From Zygnema cylindricum (Eukaryota > Streptophyta > Zygnematophyceae > Zygnematales > Zygnemataceae): 64,000 nucleotides of DNA. A program made the position numbers and the translations under genes. Position 1 is the first letter of the stretch, and every line of letters starts with the position of its first letter. Shown here one piece after another: positions 22,383 through 35,010 of this stretch. The stretch lies in NCBI GenBank assembly GCA_037447655.1, contig JBBHKE010003004.1, forward strand, positions 248,001-312,000, written 5' to 3'. The notes beneath the pieces are model-generated. The model did not search any database. It was not told where the DNA came from and saw only the letters and a list, made by a program, of their open reading frames with translations.

Positions 22383-23272
22383 GGTGAAACCAAAGAGGGT
22401 AAATGGATCCAAATTGTTAACTTGTCTTATTGTTTTACATATGTTAGTCCCACTTATGCGAACATACAAGCTGCTAAGATAGCCGACAGCTGATTTTCGT
22501 CCATAATCCACACACACATCTAAGTATTACAACATGATGTAATAATGAAGTATTAGGACAAAAATCTAAACATTAACGGAGAAATTGAAGCTCAGTGATG
22601 CTTTCTTCACAAAAATGTTAGGATTCTAGCTTTTGGTATTCAAAGCACATTTGGATTACAAACACAAGAAATACAAAATACATTTGAAGAGGTAGTGTTA
22701 AACCTCAAGCTATTCTTTGTTGTTCAGTGTCAAGGAATCTACTCCAAATATTCACAATGACTTCAATTTTGTATGGATAATCTCTTAAGTTGATGTTGGT
22801 CAAGAATGTAGGTATATCTAAACAATTCTATGAGAAATTGACTTACCTGATTTGCAATTCGAACCTCAATGTGAACAACTTAATTGCTTGACTACGAACA
22901 CATCAATGATTTGGCAAAAGTTGTTGTTTTTGGAAATCTTTAGTCCTCTCTATGCCTCAACTGTGAGGGAGAGAGAGTTGCTTAGGACTTAGGTTATTTT
23001 TGGCAGAGTCCGATTCAGCACTAACCGGAATTAGTGTGACAGTGAAGTTGGAAGTTCACGGTCCGGTCACACTTGGGAGACGCGTCGTCATCTGGGAGAA
23101 ATGCTTGAGTATGTCCTCTGTGGACATATGGAAATTTGGCAGGACCACAAAACTTCTTGAAGTTACATCTATGGTGCAAAATCTTATAATCGAACTGTTG
23201 ACAGCCGCCGCCAACATATATTGATGAGGAGTGACTAGATCACTATAACTTATCAAACCTTGCATGACTTAC

Positions 23273-23365
23273 TTTTGAAGAAAGCTGATGGAGAGTGGTA
23301 CAATTAGCGGATGTTACTGGTCCAATAGTCAAAGATTGGCCACCAATATTATTATAATCAATGTC
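23273..23365 (-). other. Exon-like segment (possible gene relic)
   Basis: Minus strand: a TTTATTGCAG acceptor-like end, 93 bases (31 codons) without a stop, then GTAAGT. The peptide begins DIDYNNIGGQSLTIGPV. I recognise no family, and the match to splice signals could be chance. No partner exon was established. Confidence 0.25.
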
Positions 23366-24576
23366 CTGCAATAAAGTTAAATGCATTTTTGTTCATATGT
23401 AAATGTCGATGTCTCTTCCCAGTGTGAACGTGTCAATAACTCAATATTTATCTTTTTTTTTGGCAGCAGAGATGGACTATAGAAAAAATAAGATAGTTCA
23501 ATAGATCTAGCGCCAATAAAGGAACATAAACCATCATAATTTTTCCACCATGTTTGGAATCTCGATATCAAAATCCACCTTGAAAAGACATCTAATTGTT
23601 AAAATGCATATGAGGTGGGTTCTAAAGGATAATAAATACCTATAACATTAGGAAATCCATTTATTGAAATTATCGACAAAGGAAAACTTTCAAGAGAATG
23701 GAAGAACACATAAATAGGCTATATATAACATATATAATCAATTCAACATTTCTGAGATATTTTGTCTATATATTTGAGGAGTAGTTTAATGTGACATAAA
23801 ACGATTCAGTGGAAGGTAATGAAAGATGCACATAATAATAAGAACTCCCATATTGTACTTTTATTTTATGCAAGGAATGAATGTGTATTTTTCTAGGGTG
23901 CTAATATCCTGTCAATAAAATAAAATAATAATGATAAAAAACAGTCGTTGTTTCACAAAGAATGAACCTTTTTGTGCATAATTTTTCTGTGTCCAATGCT
24001 CATAATGTGTGATTTATTTGCAAAATGCCACTTATTGATGGAAAATGTCCAAAAACTGTTTCCGATTCTTTTTATTGAATTTTACTTCTAATATGAGATG
24101 CTTTGTAAATTCCATTAACCTTTGTAGGTTTCTACTTTTCTTTTTCTTTTGAAATACATTAATTTTGTGAATTTTTGACAACTTCCGGATTTTTCATTTA
24201 CCATAATAAAAATTCTATCCCTTTTTCATCTTTTTTAGTGGTAGAAAACTTAAATAGGCCAAATGCCAACAATTATACATCTAGAATCTAACTTGCCCAG
24301 AACACATGGCTAAAATTGTTTTTTGAAAGGGGTTTTTATTCTGGTTTGAAAATTCACTCAGCTATCCAGTGTTAAATAATATTTTTAGTGCAGTTTTTTG
24401 AGGTGACATGGGGAAGCAAAAAAAAAAAAAACTTAAACTACCTGTGAAGTTGTGCACCTGATTCAAAAAAAAGGTGGAGAAACTGAGTCAAGCTGCCCTA
24501 GCTGCTGTAGCACAATCTCCTCCAGGCGGCACTGTATAAAAATTCTTGAAAGAGTTCATGTTAGTTGTCGCATTGG

Positions 24577-24824
24577 TTTACATTTCTATCATTGTAAACC
24601 ATAGTTTCAGAAAAAGTGCAATTTGTAAAAGTGGAAAGTTATATTGTACAAGTTGACAAAAGATTAGATATAAGATGACACTTTTGTTTCCATTTGTACT
24701 ATCGCAAACCACAGTTCAATAGTAAAATTGTAGATTTGTGAAGTTGTATTCTAAAGGTTGTCGTAAGATGTTGGATGACGCGTCTGTTTCCGTTTCCATT
24801 ATCCTAAACCATGGTTTCAGAAAA
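24577..24824. repeat. Degenerate ~100-110-bp tandem repeat
   Basis: Diverged units start at 24577, 24687 and 24787 (TTTCCATTTGTACTATCGCA and variants, then an AAACCATAGTTTCAG-like core). The third is partial. Confidence 0.7.
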
Positions 24825-25730
24825 GTGGGAGAAACTAGCTATAGGAGCTGCAGAACAAAAGTTCAACTTACAATTTTCTACATTTTTCCGTGTGGTAAGA
24901 TAAAAAAGGGAGCTAGGAAAAATTAGTGTTACAAAAACATGGAAAAATCAAGGTAGCCAATTCATCACCATCACCAGGACATGTGATTTCCTGCTAAAGT
25001 CCAAATTGGGCTGGGTGTATGACACTCCAACAAATTTTACAAGAGCTCCCCCCTGTTGACGAAAATTGGTTCACGAATCTATAAAGTATTACATTTGGCA
25101 ACCGTAATCTAAATGAGAATCCTGATATGTTCACCAACCAAAGAGAAGGTTAATCCCTAAACAAACATAAATGGTCACAAAGGCAAGTGTTTCAATATTA
25201 TTCGCATACTTGACGTCAGAATGTTCAATCATTGGTATTAATGCCCAAACATGAATTCTCAGTACACAATATCAAATGCAGATGTCGAGTGCTTAAATGC
25301 TACATACAATGGTAATTTACAAAATTTAATCATGTTAATGAATGCCTCTGTGGATTTTTGTGGATAATGAAGTTATGTTAGCAAAACTTCCAAAGGTTCG
25401 ACAAAGAAACATGATCAACAAGCGAAAAATATTTTGGACCTTGCATTTTTATGTGCAATAATGCAAAAGAAGAAACTTCCACTTGATGTACTCCATTTTT
25501 TCCTTCATTAAGGTAAAATGCAACGGGCAAAGACAGTGATAAGACATTTCCACTTGAAAACATCAACACTAGTCACAATGGAGAAAAATCTACCCAAAGT
25601 ACAAGTAGTGTCATTGATTGCCCCCCTCTAGGCGTCAAACCCGTCAAAAAAGGTACAAGTGTAGCTTCCATATCCATTTTTTTGGCATTCACTAATTACA
25701 CAGGGGTTAAATGGGTAATTACCACACAGA

Positions 25731-26651
25731 TGTATTTCTGTGACTTATATTGGTCCACAGAATGTCCAGCTTATATGAAGCCTCTATGATAATATTTGCA
25801 CTTTTGACTTTGGTAATGAATAAGTCCTGGCACGAAAAAAATCTGACCGACTATACCCTTATGTAGCTTGGACTCCTTTGAGTCGGCAGCAAAAAGAATC
25901 ACTGAAATTGCTCACCTGAGCATAAATTTATGACTGTCCAAAGATGGCTTATGAATACAGAAGCACTCTGGGAGAGAGGCGGCTACCTTAATTTTTCCTA
26001 AGTCCTAAGCTCTCTCTCTTAACCTACTTCTTGTCTACCCTAACCAATCAAATGATTGTAAGGTACAACAAGGTATTGCTGTAATTCTTCTACTGCCATA
26101 GTACGGCATGGCCGCTCTTCTGACGCGTGTCAATTCTTGAGCCGTAGTTGCTCCCCCCGTCATATCCGCTGTCCAACCATATCTCGCCACGTGTCGTCCG
26201 CCAACATTGGCTTGCAAACCACCAAATGTCCACTCCGGAATATTGGCTCCTCTGCAAGCCGTCGATCGCGAACGACATTTTATTTCCTCCTTTGAAATTA
26301 AATGTCGTTTCGTTTGTTTCGTATGGTACAATATTTTGTGCGGTACTGTAAGTTTCATGTTCGTATGTGTCGATGCGTCACTATCTAAATATTTATCATT
26401 TACATAGTACGTAACGCATCATCAAGACCTATAGGATAAAGTGAACGGCTACGCCGTACGGCAATTATCCGCGAGGTCACAATATCAATTCCTACTTCTA
26501 ATAGACTATCTTTTGCAGGGGCTCCTGTCTCTTTATCTACCTAAGACGACCATGGCTGAATACCAGTTTTGATGATTACGACAAGTATCAGAACTATAGA
26601 ATGACCATAAACTAACAAAAGAGATAGAATACAAAATACCTTTTTTCAACA
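25731..26651 (-). repeat. Element J 3' LTR
   Basis: 921 bp from minus-strand TGTTGAAAAAAGG to ...CA. The terminal 30 bases align without gaps to the K LTR end. Traces of GTAC motifs at 26058-26104 and a weak tRNA-like stretch near 26420-26500. Confidence 0.8.
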
Positions 26652-26664
26652 CTCCCCTTATTTT

Positions 26665-29245
26665 CTAGTCTATCTTTTGCTTCAGTCCACATTTCTCCCT
26701 ACAAAATATCAATTTGGGAGAAGAAACAAGCTTAGTCATCATATCAACTACCATTTCTCCATCTGGTCTATATTCCAAACTAATTATTTTATTCTCAACC
26801 TTCTCTCTTACAAAGCTGAAACGAATATCCATATGTTTTGCTTTAAAGTGATGCTTAGGATTTGCTGCAATTGCAATTGCAGCTTGATTATCACAAAATA
26901 TCTTTTGCACTCCACTCTTCATATATCCAAGTTTTTGAAGCAAAGATTTCACCCACATTAATTCTTTTATAGCCGAACAACAGGCCATATCCTCAGCCTC
27001 CATGGTGGATTGAGCAATCACCTTTTGTTGCTCACTACTCCAATAGCAAGCCCCATTCCCAACATACAACACATACCCAAAAGTACACCTCCTCATCGAA
27101 GCATCCCCATAACTAGCATCACTCCAAGTGGTGATGTCAGTATTATCGCCTCCAAAATGCAACCACAAGTCTCTCGTTCCTATCAAGTATCGCATGACCT
27201 TTTTAGCCGCTTTCCAATCTTTCTTTCTTAGGATCTTTCAGACTCCTATTTATTATCCCTATAGATGCTGCCATATCAGGACGAGTAGAGTTCATGAAAT
27301 ATATCAAACTACCGACAACTTGTCAGTATGGAATAGTTTTCATAAACTCGCTCGCTTTCTTCAGGTCCTTTCTCATTATCTAAGATCTAGACTCCCTCTT
27401 CTGAGATCCCCTCATTTCCCTTATTTAAGTCCATTGGAGTCGTACAACTATTTGCTTTATCCATTTGAAATTTTTCAATCATATTTCCTAGTGCTTCCTT
27501 TTGACTTAGTCTAATTGTTTTCTTTTCTCAATCCCTCTCCATATGAATTCCCAAAATGTACTTTTCCTATCCAAAGTCTTTCATTTCAAATCTACTATTT
27601 AGATCCTTTTTCAATCCATTAATTTTCTCCATTGATTTACTCAAAACAAGCAAATCATCAACATGTCGTCCTCAAATAAATAGATGGAAAGATCCGCATT
27701 GATTTGGATATATCCCAAACTCATAAAAAACTCGTCCAGCTTTTTGTTTTATTGGCGTGGAGCTTGTTTTAGTCCATAAAGAGATTTTATCAATCTGCAC
27801 ACCTTACTTTCTTCTTCTTTCTCCACAAATACATCCGGCTGTCGCATGAAGACCTCTTCTTCTAATTCTTCGTGTAAGAAAGCGGTTTTGATGTCCTTCT
27901 GGTGCATTTTTGTGTCTTCCGCTGCCACTAGACTAAGTAGAATCCAAACGGAGGGAAATCTTACAACCAAAGCGAAGGTCTCCTCATAATCGATTCCCTC
28001 ATTCTGTGTGAACCCACTTGCCACTAATCTGGCCTTGTATCGCTCAATAGTGTTATCTGTATTGAGTTTCAATTTAAATTCCCAGTTGCATCCTATTGGC
28101 TTTAAGTTTGGAGGACAATCCACCAGCTCCCATGTGTTTGCTTCCATAATGGAAGCCATCTCATCATTAATGGTTGTCATCCATCTTCTACGTTCCGGAC
28201 TATTAATTGCTTCCGAGTAAGTATGGGGTTTGCTTAAATGTGACAGCTTAGTTCCCTTGTTGTTCACTTGTCTCTCTTGAAGTATCTTGCAGCTCCTCCT
28301 TCCTCCTTCAAACTCCGATGCTGGAATGGATGGTAATCTCGGATTTCTCCGAACAACTTCATCTTGAACCCTATCCGTGGAGTCCATCTCCGGACGTTCA
28401 TCATCCATTTCTAGTCTTTCCTCGTTTTCTTCCTCGGTTTGAATTGGAAGTTGTGACTCCAAGAGAGGGTCACTCTCGGTCAGTTTTTCCTTTTCCTCTG
28501 CAAGGTCAATCTGAACTAGAGTTTGGCTAGAAGAATTTGAATCCAACTCATTTTCGGATTCAATTCTAATTTTAATCTGTTTAGTGCTCTTAAAAGGTTC
28601 TATGGACTTTCCTTCATCCATGACTACCAAGTGTTTTACTAGAATGATGTCTTCTCTTCCGAGATCATAAAATCTATATCCCTTTACATTTTCATCATAC
28701 CTAAGCAGGTATCTCGACTTTCCCTTTGCATCAAACTTCCAATCAGATTTTTCTGTATAGACTAAACACTTCACTTCCGAACACCTTTAAGTGTGAAATA
28801 TTAGGTTTTCTCCAGGTCCATCTTTCATAAGGTGTTTGTCCTTTTACCGCTGAGGTAATGACTCTATTTCGGAGATAGTTAGCACTTACATAGCTTCTAC
28901 CCAAAAAAAAATTCTTATCTTTTTTTCCGACAACATACTACGGGCTCTATTACTTAATGTTCGATTTAGTCTTTCGGGTACACTATTTTGTTTTAGGTTC
29001 TTTGGAATAGTATTTTGGTGTTGAACCCCTTCCTCTTTCAAAAAATCCTCAAACTCATTAGAAGTGTATTCCCCCCCAATATCACTCCTCACTCTCTTTA
29101 TAGGTGTTTTATGAAGCTTTTCACTCCATGCTTTATACTCTTTAAAATAAGCCAAAGCCTCAAATTTGTTTTTCTAGAAATATACTCTAGAGTATCTAGA
29201 CTAATCATCAGTGATGGTAAGCATAAATATTTTCCCTCCAGATGA
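26665..29245 (-). pseudogene. pol: Element J RNase H, RT, linker, integrase core (broken)
   Basis: RNase H 27195-26665 is nearly open (TWSDASYGDAS, AEDMACCSAIKEL, CDNQAAIAIAANP). RT: WELVDCPPNLKPIG, IDYEETFALVVRF and LYGLKQAPRQ are present, but the catalytic box near 27654-27665 reads HVDD instead of YVDD, with frame breaks around it. The linker has RRNPRLPSIPASEFEGG. Integrase 29155-28886 keeps RSDIGGEYTSNEFEDF (N to I next to the catalytic Asp) and VPERLNRTLSN. Confidence 0.86.
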
Positions 29246-29506
29246 AGATAAGTGTTATTTTCTTGTCAAACTACTTCTAAAAAACCTTGAAAATTATAAA
29301 AATCCCTAGATAAAACAAACCATAAAAAAACCTCAACAAACTTTAAAACTTTAAGGTGTGGTTTTTTAGTTAATCGAGTGGCTTTAACTATAAACACTTG
29401 CGATCTCCCTAAACCTAGGCCTATCACTTCAATATTTAATTTTTTAATGACAAACCGAATTACACCCTTCATAACTGCAAGCAGTTTGCACCTTCCTGTT
29501 GTTTGT

Positions 29507-29735
29507 TATACCGTGAATTGCTTTTAGTGTTAATGTATTTTAGCCGCTTAAAACATCTTTTCTCTGTGCACACGTGTCCGGTTTATGGTTGAAGACCACC
29601 AATCGGAAGGTGAGAACCTTGCCTTTTAATCTGAACCGTCGGATTTTGGATTTTTGAAACTTGGACAAATGTGTACAAAGAAAAGCTATTTTAAGTGGCT
29701 AAAAAACTTCAACACTAAAAGCGATTCACGGTGTA
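29507..29735. mobile_element. MITE-like element, TACACCG-type ends
   Basis: About 229 bp with long inverted ends: TATACCGTGAATTGCTTTTA on the left and the complement of TACACCGTGAATCGCTTTTA on the right, flanked by TA. Internal AAAAG...TTTTAAGTGGC matches the MITE at 48898-49116. No coding capacity. Confidence 0.8.
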
Positions 29736-30255
29736 GTGTTTTTTCTGGTTTTTAGGGTTTTACATGGTTTTCAGTGTTTTCTACGGTTGTTGTAGAAGAC
29801 TATTTTCGAAAAATTTGCACATTGTATCCTTTTTAACGACAAAGACCTGAGAGTTCTCCACTTTATTTACCGGCGATGTTTTGTTGCCTGTCTTTCTTGT
29901 GGCTCAAAGGTTTTTCATGCTTAGTTTCTTCTCCGTAATTAGTACTACTCTCCATACTAGGGTTATTACATATAACCGATTATGGTGTTACAAGCTAGTA
30001 ACTGCAGGAATCACACATATTAATGTAAATTAAAGTAAAATTCTTACAAAAATCATGCAATTATGATTACTGAGATAACAAGCGGTAACACCGGTAATCT
30101 CTTGTTGTCTAATTAGTGATTTCTTCATATTTGTTTCCTCTACGATCTCCTATTTTGATGGTGGATCACAGATGTTTTTCGAACCTTAGTGCAAATGATT
30201 CTCAATTTTATGAAGGTTACAGAGGTGAGCTTATTTTAATTGGGTAAGATTGGAG

Positions 30256-30350
30256 AATTGATTTCGTTTTCGATTTGATTCTAATTTGATTTGAAGAGAT
30301 TCAATTTGATTTTGATACGAGTGGATTTGATGTGATTTGACTTGATTTGA
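30256..30350. repeat. GATTT-rich simple repeat
   Basis: Irregular runs of GATTTGATTTT, GATTTGATGTGATTTGACTTG and similar words. Confidence 0.6.
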
Positions 30351-30761
30351 ATTGTTCGTGACTAGTATAATTTTTCAAATAGCCTTCTAATCTCTTAGTC
30401 TTGTTATTTTCAACCTTTTCCCTTTTAATTAGAAAGGATTTTTTCACGCGGTAACAAAGGTTTCATAGATATTTGACATAGACCACAACAATTCATTCGA
30501 TAAAAAGTAAAAAAAAAAAAATGGCATACTATGCATAACTTCCAAGACCAACCACAAAAAAACGTCTCTGATTTGCTGTTCACAACAGAACTATTGCAGT
30601 GAAATAAAAGGCTACTACAATCTGCATCAAGTGCACTTACCAAAGCTATTGCACCTTTGTGTAAACGTTTAAACGTTTATTCTATATTACCTTCTTTGCC
30701 GCACACATTCAGTTATCTTAAAGCATAGTATGTGAGTTGTCTTTGTGAAATATCTTGAAGT

Positions 30762-31602
30762 TGTTGTTCTACAACCACCGGTGCAGGTGGAGGAGCAGCA
30801 GTAGTAGTAGAAGTAGACATGATACCCTCTCAGAAGCTATCAAGAATCCTACCAACCAGCTGTTCTTTAAGTGCTCACCAATTCTTATACAAGCATCCAA
30901 ACCACACAAAACTCTATCAAAATATAGAGTAGCAAAAACACTGACAACTCCCAAAGTTTCAGCACAATTGACCCAACAACACTCAAGATATAATACTCAG
31001 AAGTTTCCCAAAAACTGTCTGCAGTTTTACTACTTGGAAGTCTGGATACATAAAAATGCTCTAAGTCCTAAGTCTTATACTTTCGGTGTTCTACCGCCGA
31101 TAACAGTGTACCTGAGAGGTACGTCCAAAATCAACCCACCTACTGAGATCTACGTGTCCTTGATCGTGCCAACCCAATCTATCATTGTACAGTCAATATT
31201 ACTCAGAATCTAGATTAAGTGTTTGTACAAATACTTGTCGGCTAAGTCACTTGTGATACTCTTATGAATCTCGTCCGTTGACTAGATTCATATCAATCGC
31301 AGCTGCGTTGTCCCGTACCGGATCACATTTACATCACCCGCGGCTGCGGTGTCTTGCACCGAATCATATCCAAGATAGTAGCAGCTGCGTTGTCCGTACG
31401 GATCTTATCCAAAGTAACCGCAGCTGCGTTTGTCCTGTCGTTGTCGCAGCTTCGCTGCTGCGCTGCTCTGCTGCTGCGCTGCTGCGCAGCTCTGCTGTAT
31501 AGCAGCTGCGCTGCTCTTCCGTATAGCAGCTGCGCTGCTGTCTGTATAGTTACTGCGCTGCTGCGCTGCTCTGAGGCTAAAAGCTTTCCAAAAAAGACAA
31601 CA
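30762..31602 (-). repeat. Element D 3' LTR
   Basis: 841 bp; TGTTGTCTTTTTTGG start, CA end. The last 75 bases hold the ATG and first ~20 codons of gag. Contains the CAGCTG hairpin array (31443-31572). Confidence 0.93.
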
Positions 31603-31619
31603 CTCCCCTAAAGCTTTAG
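31603..31619 (-). other. Polypurine tract of D
   Basis: Minus-strand TAAAGCTTTAGGGGAG next to the LTR start; repeated at 36690-36706 in the partial copy. Confidence 0.75.
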
Positions 31620-31688
31620 AATCAGTATATCAGCGTAGCTGCGGTGATAAACTAGCGCAGTATCGCAGCATAGCAGTATAGCAATTAA

Positions 31689-33200
31689 CTATTCACTTAA
31701 CCCCACTGCTTCCCTACAATACTTCAGCTTAGGAGCAGGAAGAGCTTTAGTGAGCATATCAGCAATCATTTTTGCATCTGGTAAGTAACAAAATTTAATC
31801 ACCCTAGAGAACACTTTTTCTCTTACAAAGTGTAATCGTACATCCATGTGTTTGCTTTTGAAGTGATGACTCGGATTAGAAGCAATGGCAATGGCAGCGT
31901 GGTTATCACACTAGATCACCTGCGGACCGACTTGCATGTATCCTAGTTCTTGTAACATGGATTTCACCCATAAGATTTCTTTGAGGGCCGAGCTTGCTGC
32001 CATATATTCCGACTCCATTGTCGACTGTGCTGTCACCTTTTGAAGTTTGCTGCTCCAGCAGCAAGTACCGTTCCCAACTTGTAGAACGAATCCCGTGGTA
32101 GATTTCCGGCTTGGCATGTCACCATAGCTTGCATCACTCCATGTTTGCAGCTTGACTTCTCCTCCGCCTAGAGTGAGTTTGAGATCTTTAGTTCCTGCCA
32201 AATATCTTAAGACTCTCTTTGCTGCACCCAGATCAGATTTTCTCGGATTTTCTAGACTCCTACTCAGTACCCCGACTGCTGCAGCAATGTCAGGGCGGGT
32301 ACAGTTCATGAAGTATATTAAGCTTCCCACTATCTGTCTATAAGGTATTATTGCCATAGGATCATTCTCCCCTGATTCTAAATACTCGCTAACAATGACA
32401 CATGGTTCTGTCTCTTCTCCCTCTATCTTCTGCTGAAACTCCATTGGAGTTAAACATCCTTTTGCCCCCCGCATTCCGTACTCATCTAACATGTTTCCAA
32501 TTGCCTCTTTTTGAGTCAATTTTATTATTTTCTTATTTCTGTCCCTCTCTACCTGGATACCCAAAATATATTTTGCCTCACCGAGGTCTTTCATCTCGAA
32601 CCGTGAGTTTAGAGCAGTTATGATTTTGTTAATTTCAGCCATTGATTTGCTAATTAATAGCAAATCATCTACATATACCGCTATATATACTATCCCATTT
32701 TCACCCTTTAGAACGTAGACAGAGTGATCAGAACTTATCCTTTGAAATCTTAGACTAGTCAGGAATTCATCAAGCTTTATATTCCACTGTCTCAGGGCAT
32801 GTTTTAGGCCGTACAAAGATTTTAGCAACTTGTAGACTAAGTGCTCTTTTCCTGGTTCCACATACTTTTCAGGGTGCTGCATGTAAATGGTCTCTTCTAG
32901 TTCTCCATGCAAAAAGGCCGTTTTTACATCCATCTCATGAATTTCCATATCTTTTATAGCAGCTAGGGACAGCAAAATCCTAACTGTTGGAAATCTTACA
33001 ACCGGAGAAAATGTTTCTTCAAAATCGATTCCTTCCTTTTGATTGTACCCCTTCGCCACAAGTCTGGCCTTATAGCGTTCAATGGTGTTATCAGGATTTA
33101 ACTTCACCTTGAATACCCATTTGCTGCCGATCGCTTTTCGGTCTGGAGGAACGTCCACGAGCTCCCATGTTTGAGCCTCCATGATCGACTTCATTTCGTC
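31689..33200 (-). pseudogene. pol: Element D RT-RNase H (single nonsense codon)
   Basis: One frame runs 33194-31911: WELVDVPPDRKAIGSKWVFK, YKARLVAKGYNQKEGIDFEE, LYGLKHALRQWN, catalytic YVDD at 32664-32675, then RNase H with WSDASYGDMP, SEYMAASSALKE and a TAG where the partial copy has Trp before CDNQAAIAI. The remaining ~70 codons end at 31689-31691. Close to intact. Confidence 0.92.
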
Positions 33201-35010
33201 GTTTGCCGCCTCAATCTAGTGATTCCGCTCTGGTGTTGAGAAGGCCTCTTGGATGGTCAAGGGCTCCCTTGAGACTGCCGAGTAGGCAAAGTGAGAGCTT
33301 GCTTGTAGATGAGTGCTTGATCTTCTTCCCCCCACAAATTCTGAGGCTGAGATCGTCGGATCCCGCGCATTGCGCTGATTGCGCTGGTTGCGATCCGTGT
33401 CTTGCTGATTGCGCTGGTTGCGATCCGTGTGTTCGTGATTGCGCTGGTTGCGATCCGTGTGTATTGACTGATCGGGGTCCGTCTGGACCCGAAGTTGGTG
33501 AGGAAGTTGGAGAGAGTCAGTTTCCGGAGTCATTACCAGAGTTTGTGGAATCTGCGGGACAATTTCCTGCATGCAATCTAAGATGACATACTCATGTACT
33601 TTTTGTTCCTTTTGCTGCTCTGTCATGTGAAATAAATCTACGGAGTCTAGTTCATCCTTAACAATGATGTTTCTAGCTACAATAATTTTCTGTCTTTCAA
33701 ACACAAAGACTCTATAACCTTTCGAGTGATCATCATATCCTAACAGAATACCCAGTAATCCTTTCGGTTCTATTTTCCATCTATCTGTAGACGTATCCAA
33801 TATAAAGCATTGACTACCAAAGACCTTGAAATGGCTAACATCTGGTTTGCTACCTGTCCAGATTTCGTAAGGAGTTGTTTCTACCGATCTTGATCCTATC
33901 CTATTTTTAATATAAACTGCACAATTTAGAGCCTCAGCCCAGAATTTCGGATCCACATTTTTATCTGCGAGCATAGATTTAGAGCTTTCCGTGAGAGTTC
34001 TATTCAGTCTTTCCGACACCCCATTTTGTTCCGGTGAATATGGAACAGTCAATAGATGACTAATGCCTTCCTCGAGTAAAATGGTTTCAAACTCTTTTGA
34101 TGTATATTAACCACCATTGTCCGATCTGAGCTGCAAAATAGATGAATTATGAAGTTTTTCAGCCCATGCTTTATAGTGTTTGAAGTGACCAAACACTTCA
34201 CTCTTCTCTTTCATGAAGTAAACTTTTGTAAACCTGGAGAAATCATCTGTGAAGGTGACCATATATTTCATCCCTCCGGCAGAAGGAACCTTCGCCGGAC
34301 CAAAAACATCCGAATGAATTTGTTGTAAAAGTTTCGTCGACCGATGCTCAAACTCCTTAGGAAATGGCAATCTGTGGATTTTGCCTAAAGCGCAACCATC
34401 GCAAGTTTTGACCGGCCCATCTGTGATTGATACACCCTCTATCTTTCCAGCAACAACCATTTTCTTCAAACTATCATAGTTGACATGGCCTAATCTTTTA
34501 TGCCACAACTCATCTGAGTGCAAAACACAGGAGTACAAAACATCATTTTCTTTTGTATTGGCCATATCCATGCGATACATCTTGCTACTATCTCTAGTAC
34601 CTGTAACTGCAACCTTGCCGTTTTTGCTAACAACCTGCCGACCGTTTTTCAAACTAACTTCAAAGCCTTTACTCTCAACCAATGACGTAGAAAACAGATT
34701 TTTCTTAAAGTCAGGCACAAATAAGACATTGTGAAGAGTCCTTTCAATTGCTTTTCCATCCATATCAACTAGCAAGGACACATCACCCATTGCACGAGTT
34801 TGGACACTCATTCCACAAGCATAATAAATATTTTTCTCCGGCGTGGCTTTCAGATTTTTGAAGATGGCCTTGTTCCAACACATATGCGCTGACGCTCCTG
34901 TATCCATAATCCATCCAGGGTCCTTTGCGCCTTCCATTGCTGCCGCCATAGCGAATAGATCCGTGTCGTCCTCCTCAAAAAATGTCAGAGGTTTCGTCTT
35001 GGAGTGATGA
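33201..35010 (-). pseudogene. pol: Element D protease-integrase-linker (nearly intact)
   Basis: Protease WIMDTGASAHMC (D-T-G kept). Integrase zinc domain complete: HKRLGH...CDGCALGK. Core: FTDDFSRF (first Asp), RSDNGG (second Asp) followed by a stop near 34108, then SPEQNGVSERLNRTL with the glutamate. The C-terminal domain has GYDDHSKGYRVFVFERQK. The linker contains a tandem HTDRNQRN repeat (33370-33460). One nonsense codon in the core and one near 33217. Confidence 0.9.

Larger units (their letters stand above)
22383..25730. other. Region without recognised TE coding
   Basis: AT-rich DNA of 3.3 kb between elements I and J. It holds a short exon-like stretch at 23273-23365 and an approximately 105-bp tandem repeat at 24577-24824. 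The part near 22960-22990 (GAGAGAGAG...AGGACTTAGG) resembles the AGGACTTAG region of the LTRs, so a decayed LTR is possible. No complete gene or RNA gene seen. Confidence 0.45.
25731..29250 (-). mobile_element. Element J: copia retrotransposon, 5'-truncated
   Basis: Minus strand: 3' LTR, polypurine tract, RNase H, RT, linker and integrase core, then loss of similarity near 29250 at LSSSGGKIFMLTITDD. Protease, gag and 5' LTR are missing. Its pol resembles K and A. Confidence 0.88.
29251..30756. other. Non-coding stretch with one MITE
   Basis: Apart from the MITE at 29507-29735 and a GATTT-rich patch at 30256-30350, no gene or transposon coding was recognised. Confidence 0.5.

Noticed and set aside
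12301-22387. GTTCA/GGTGA as a proven target duplication of element I
   Set aside because: Only 3 of 5 bases agree. Age could explain this, but it is not evidence by itself.
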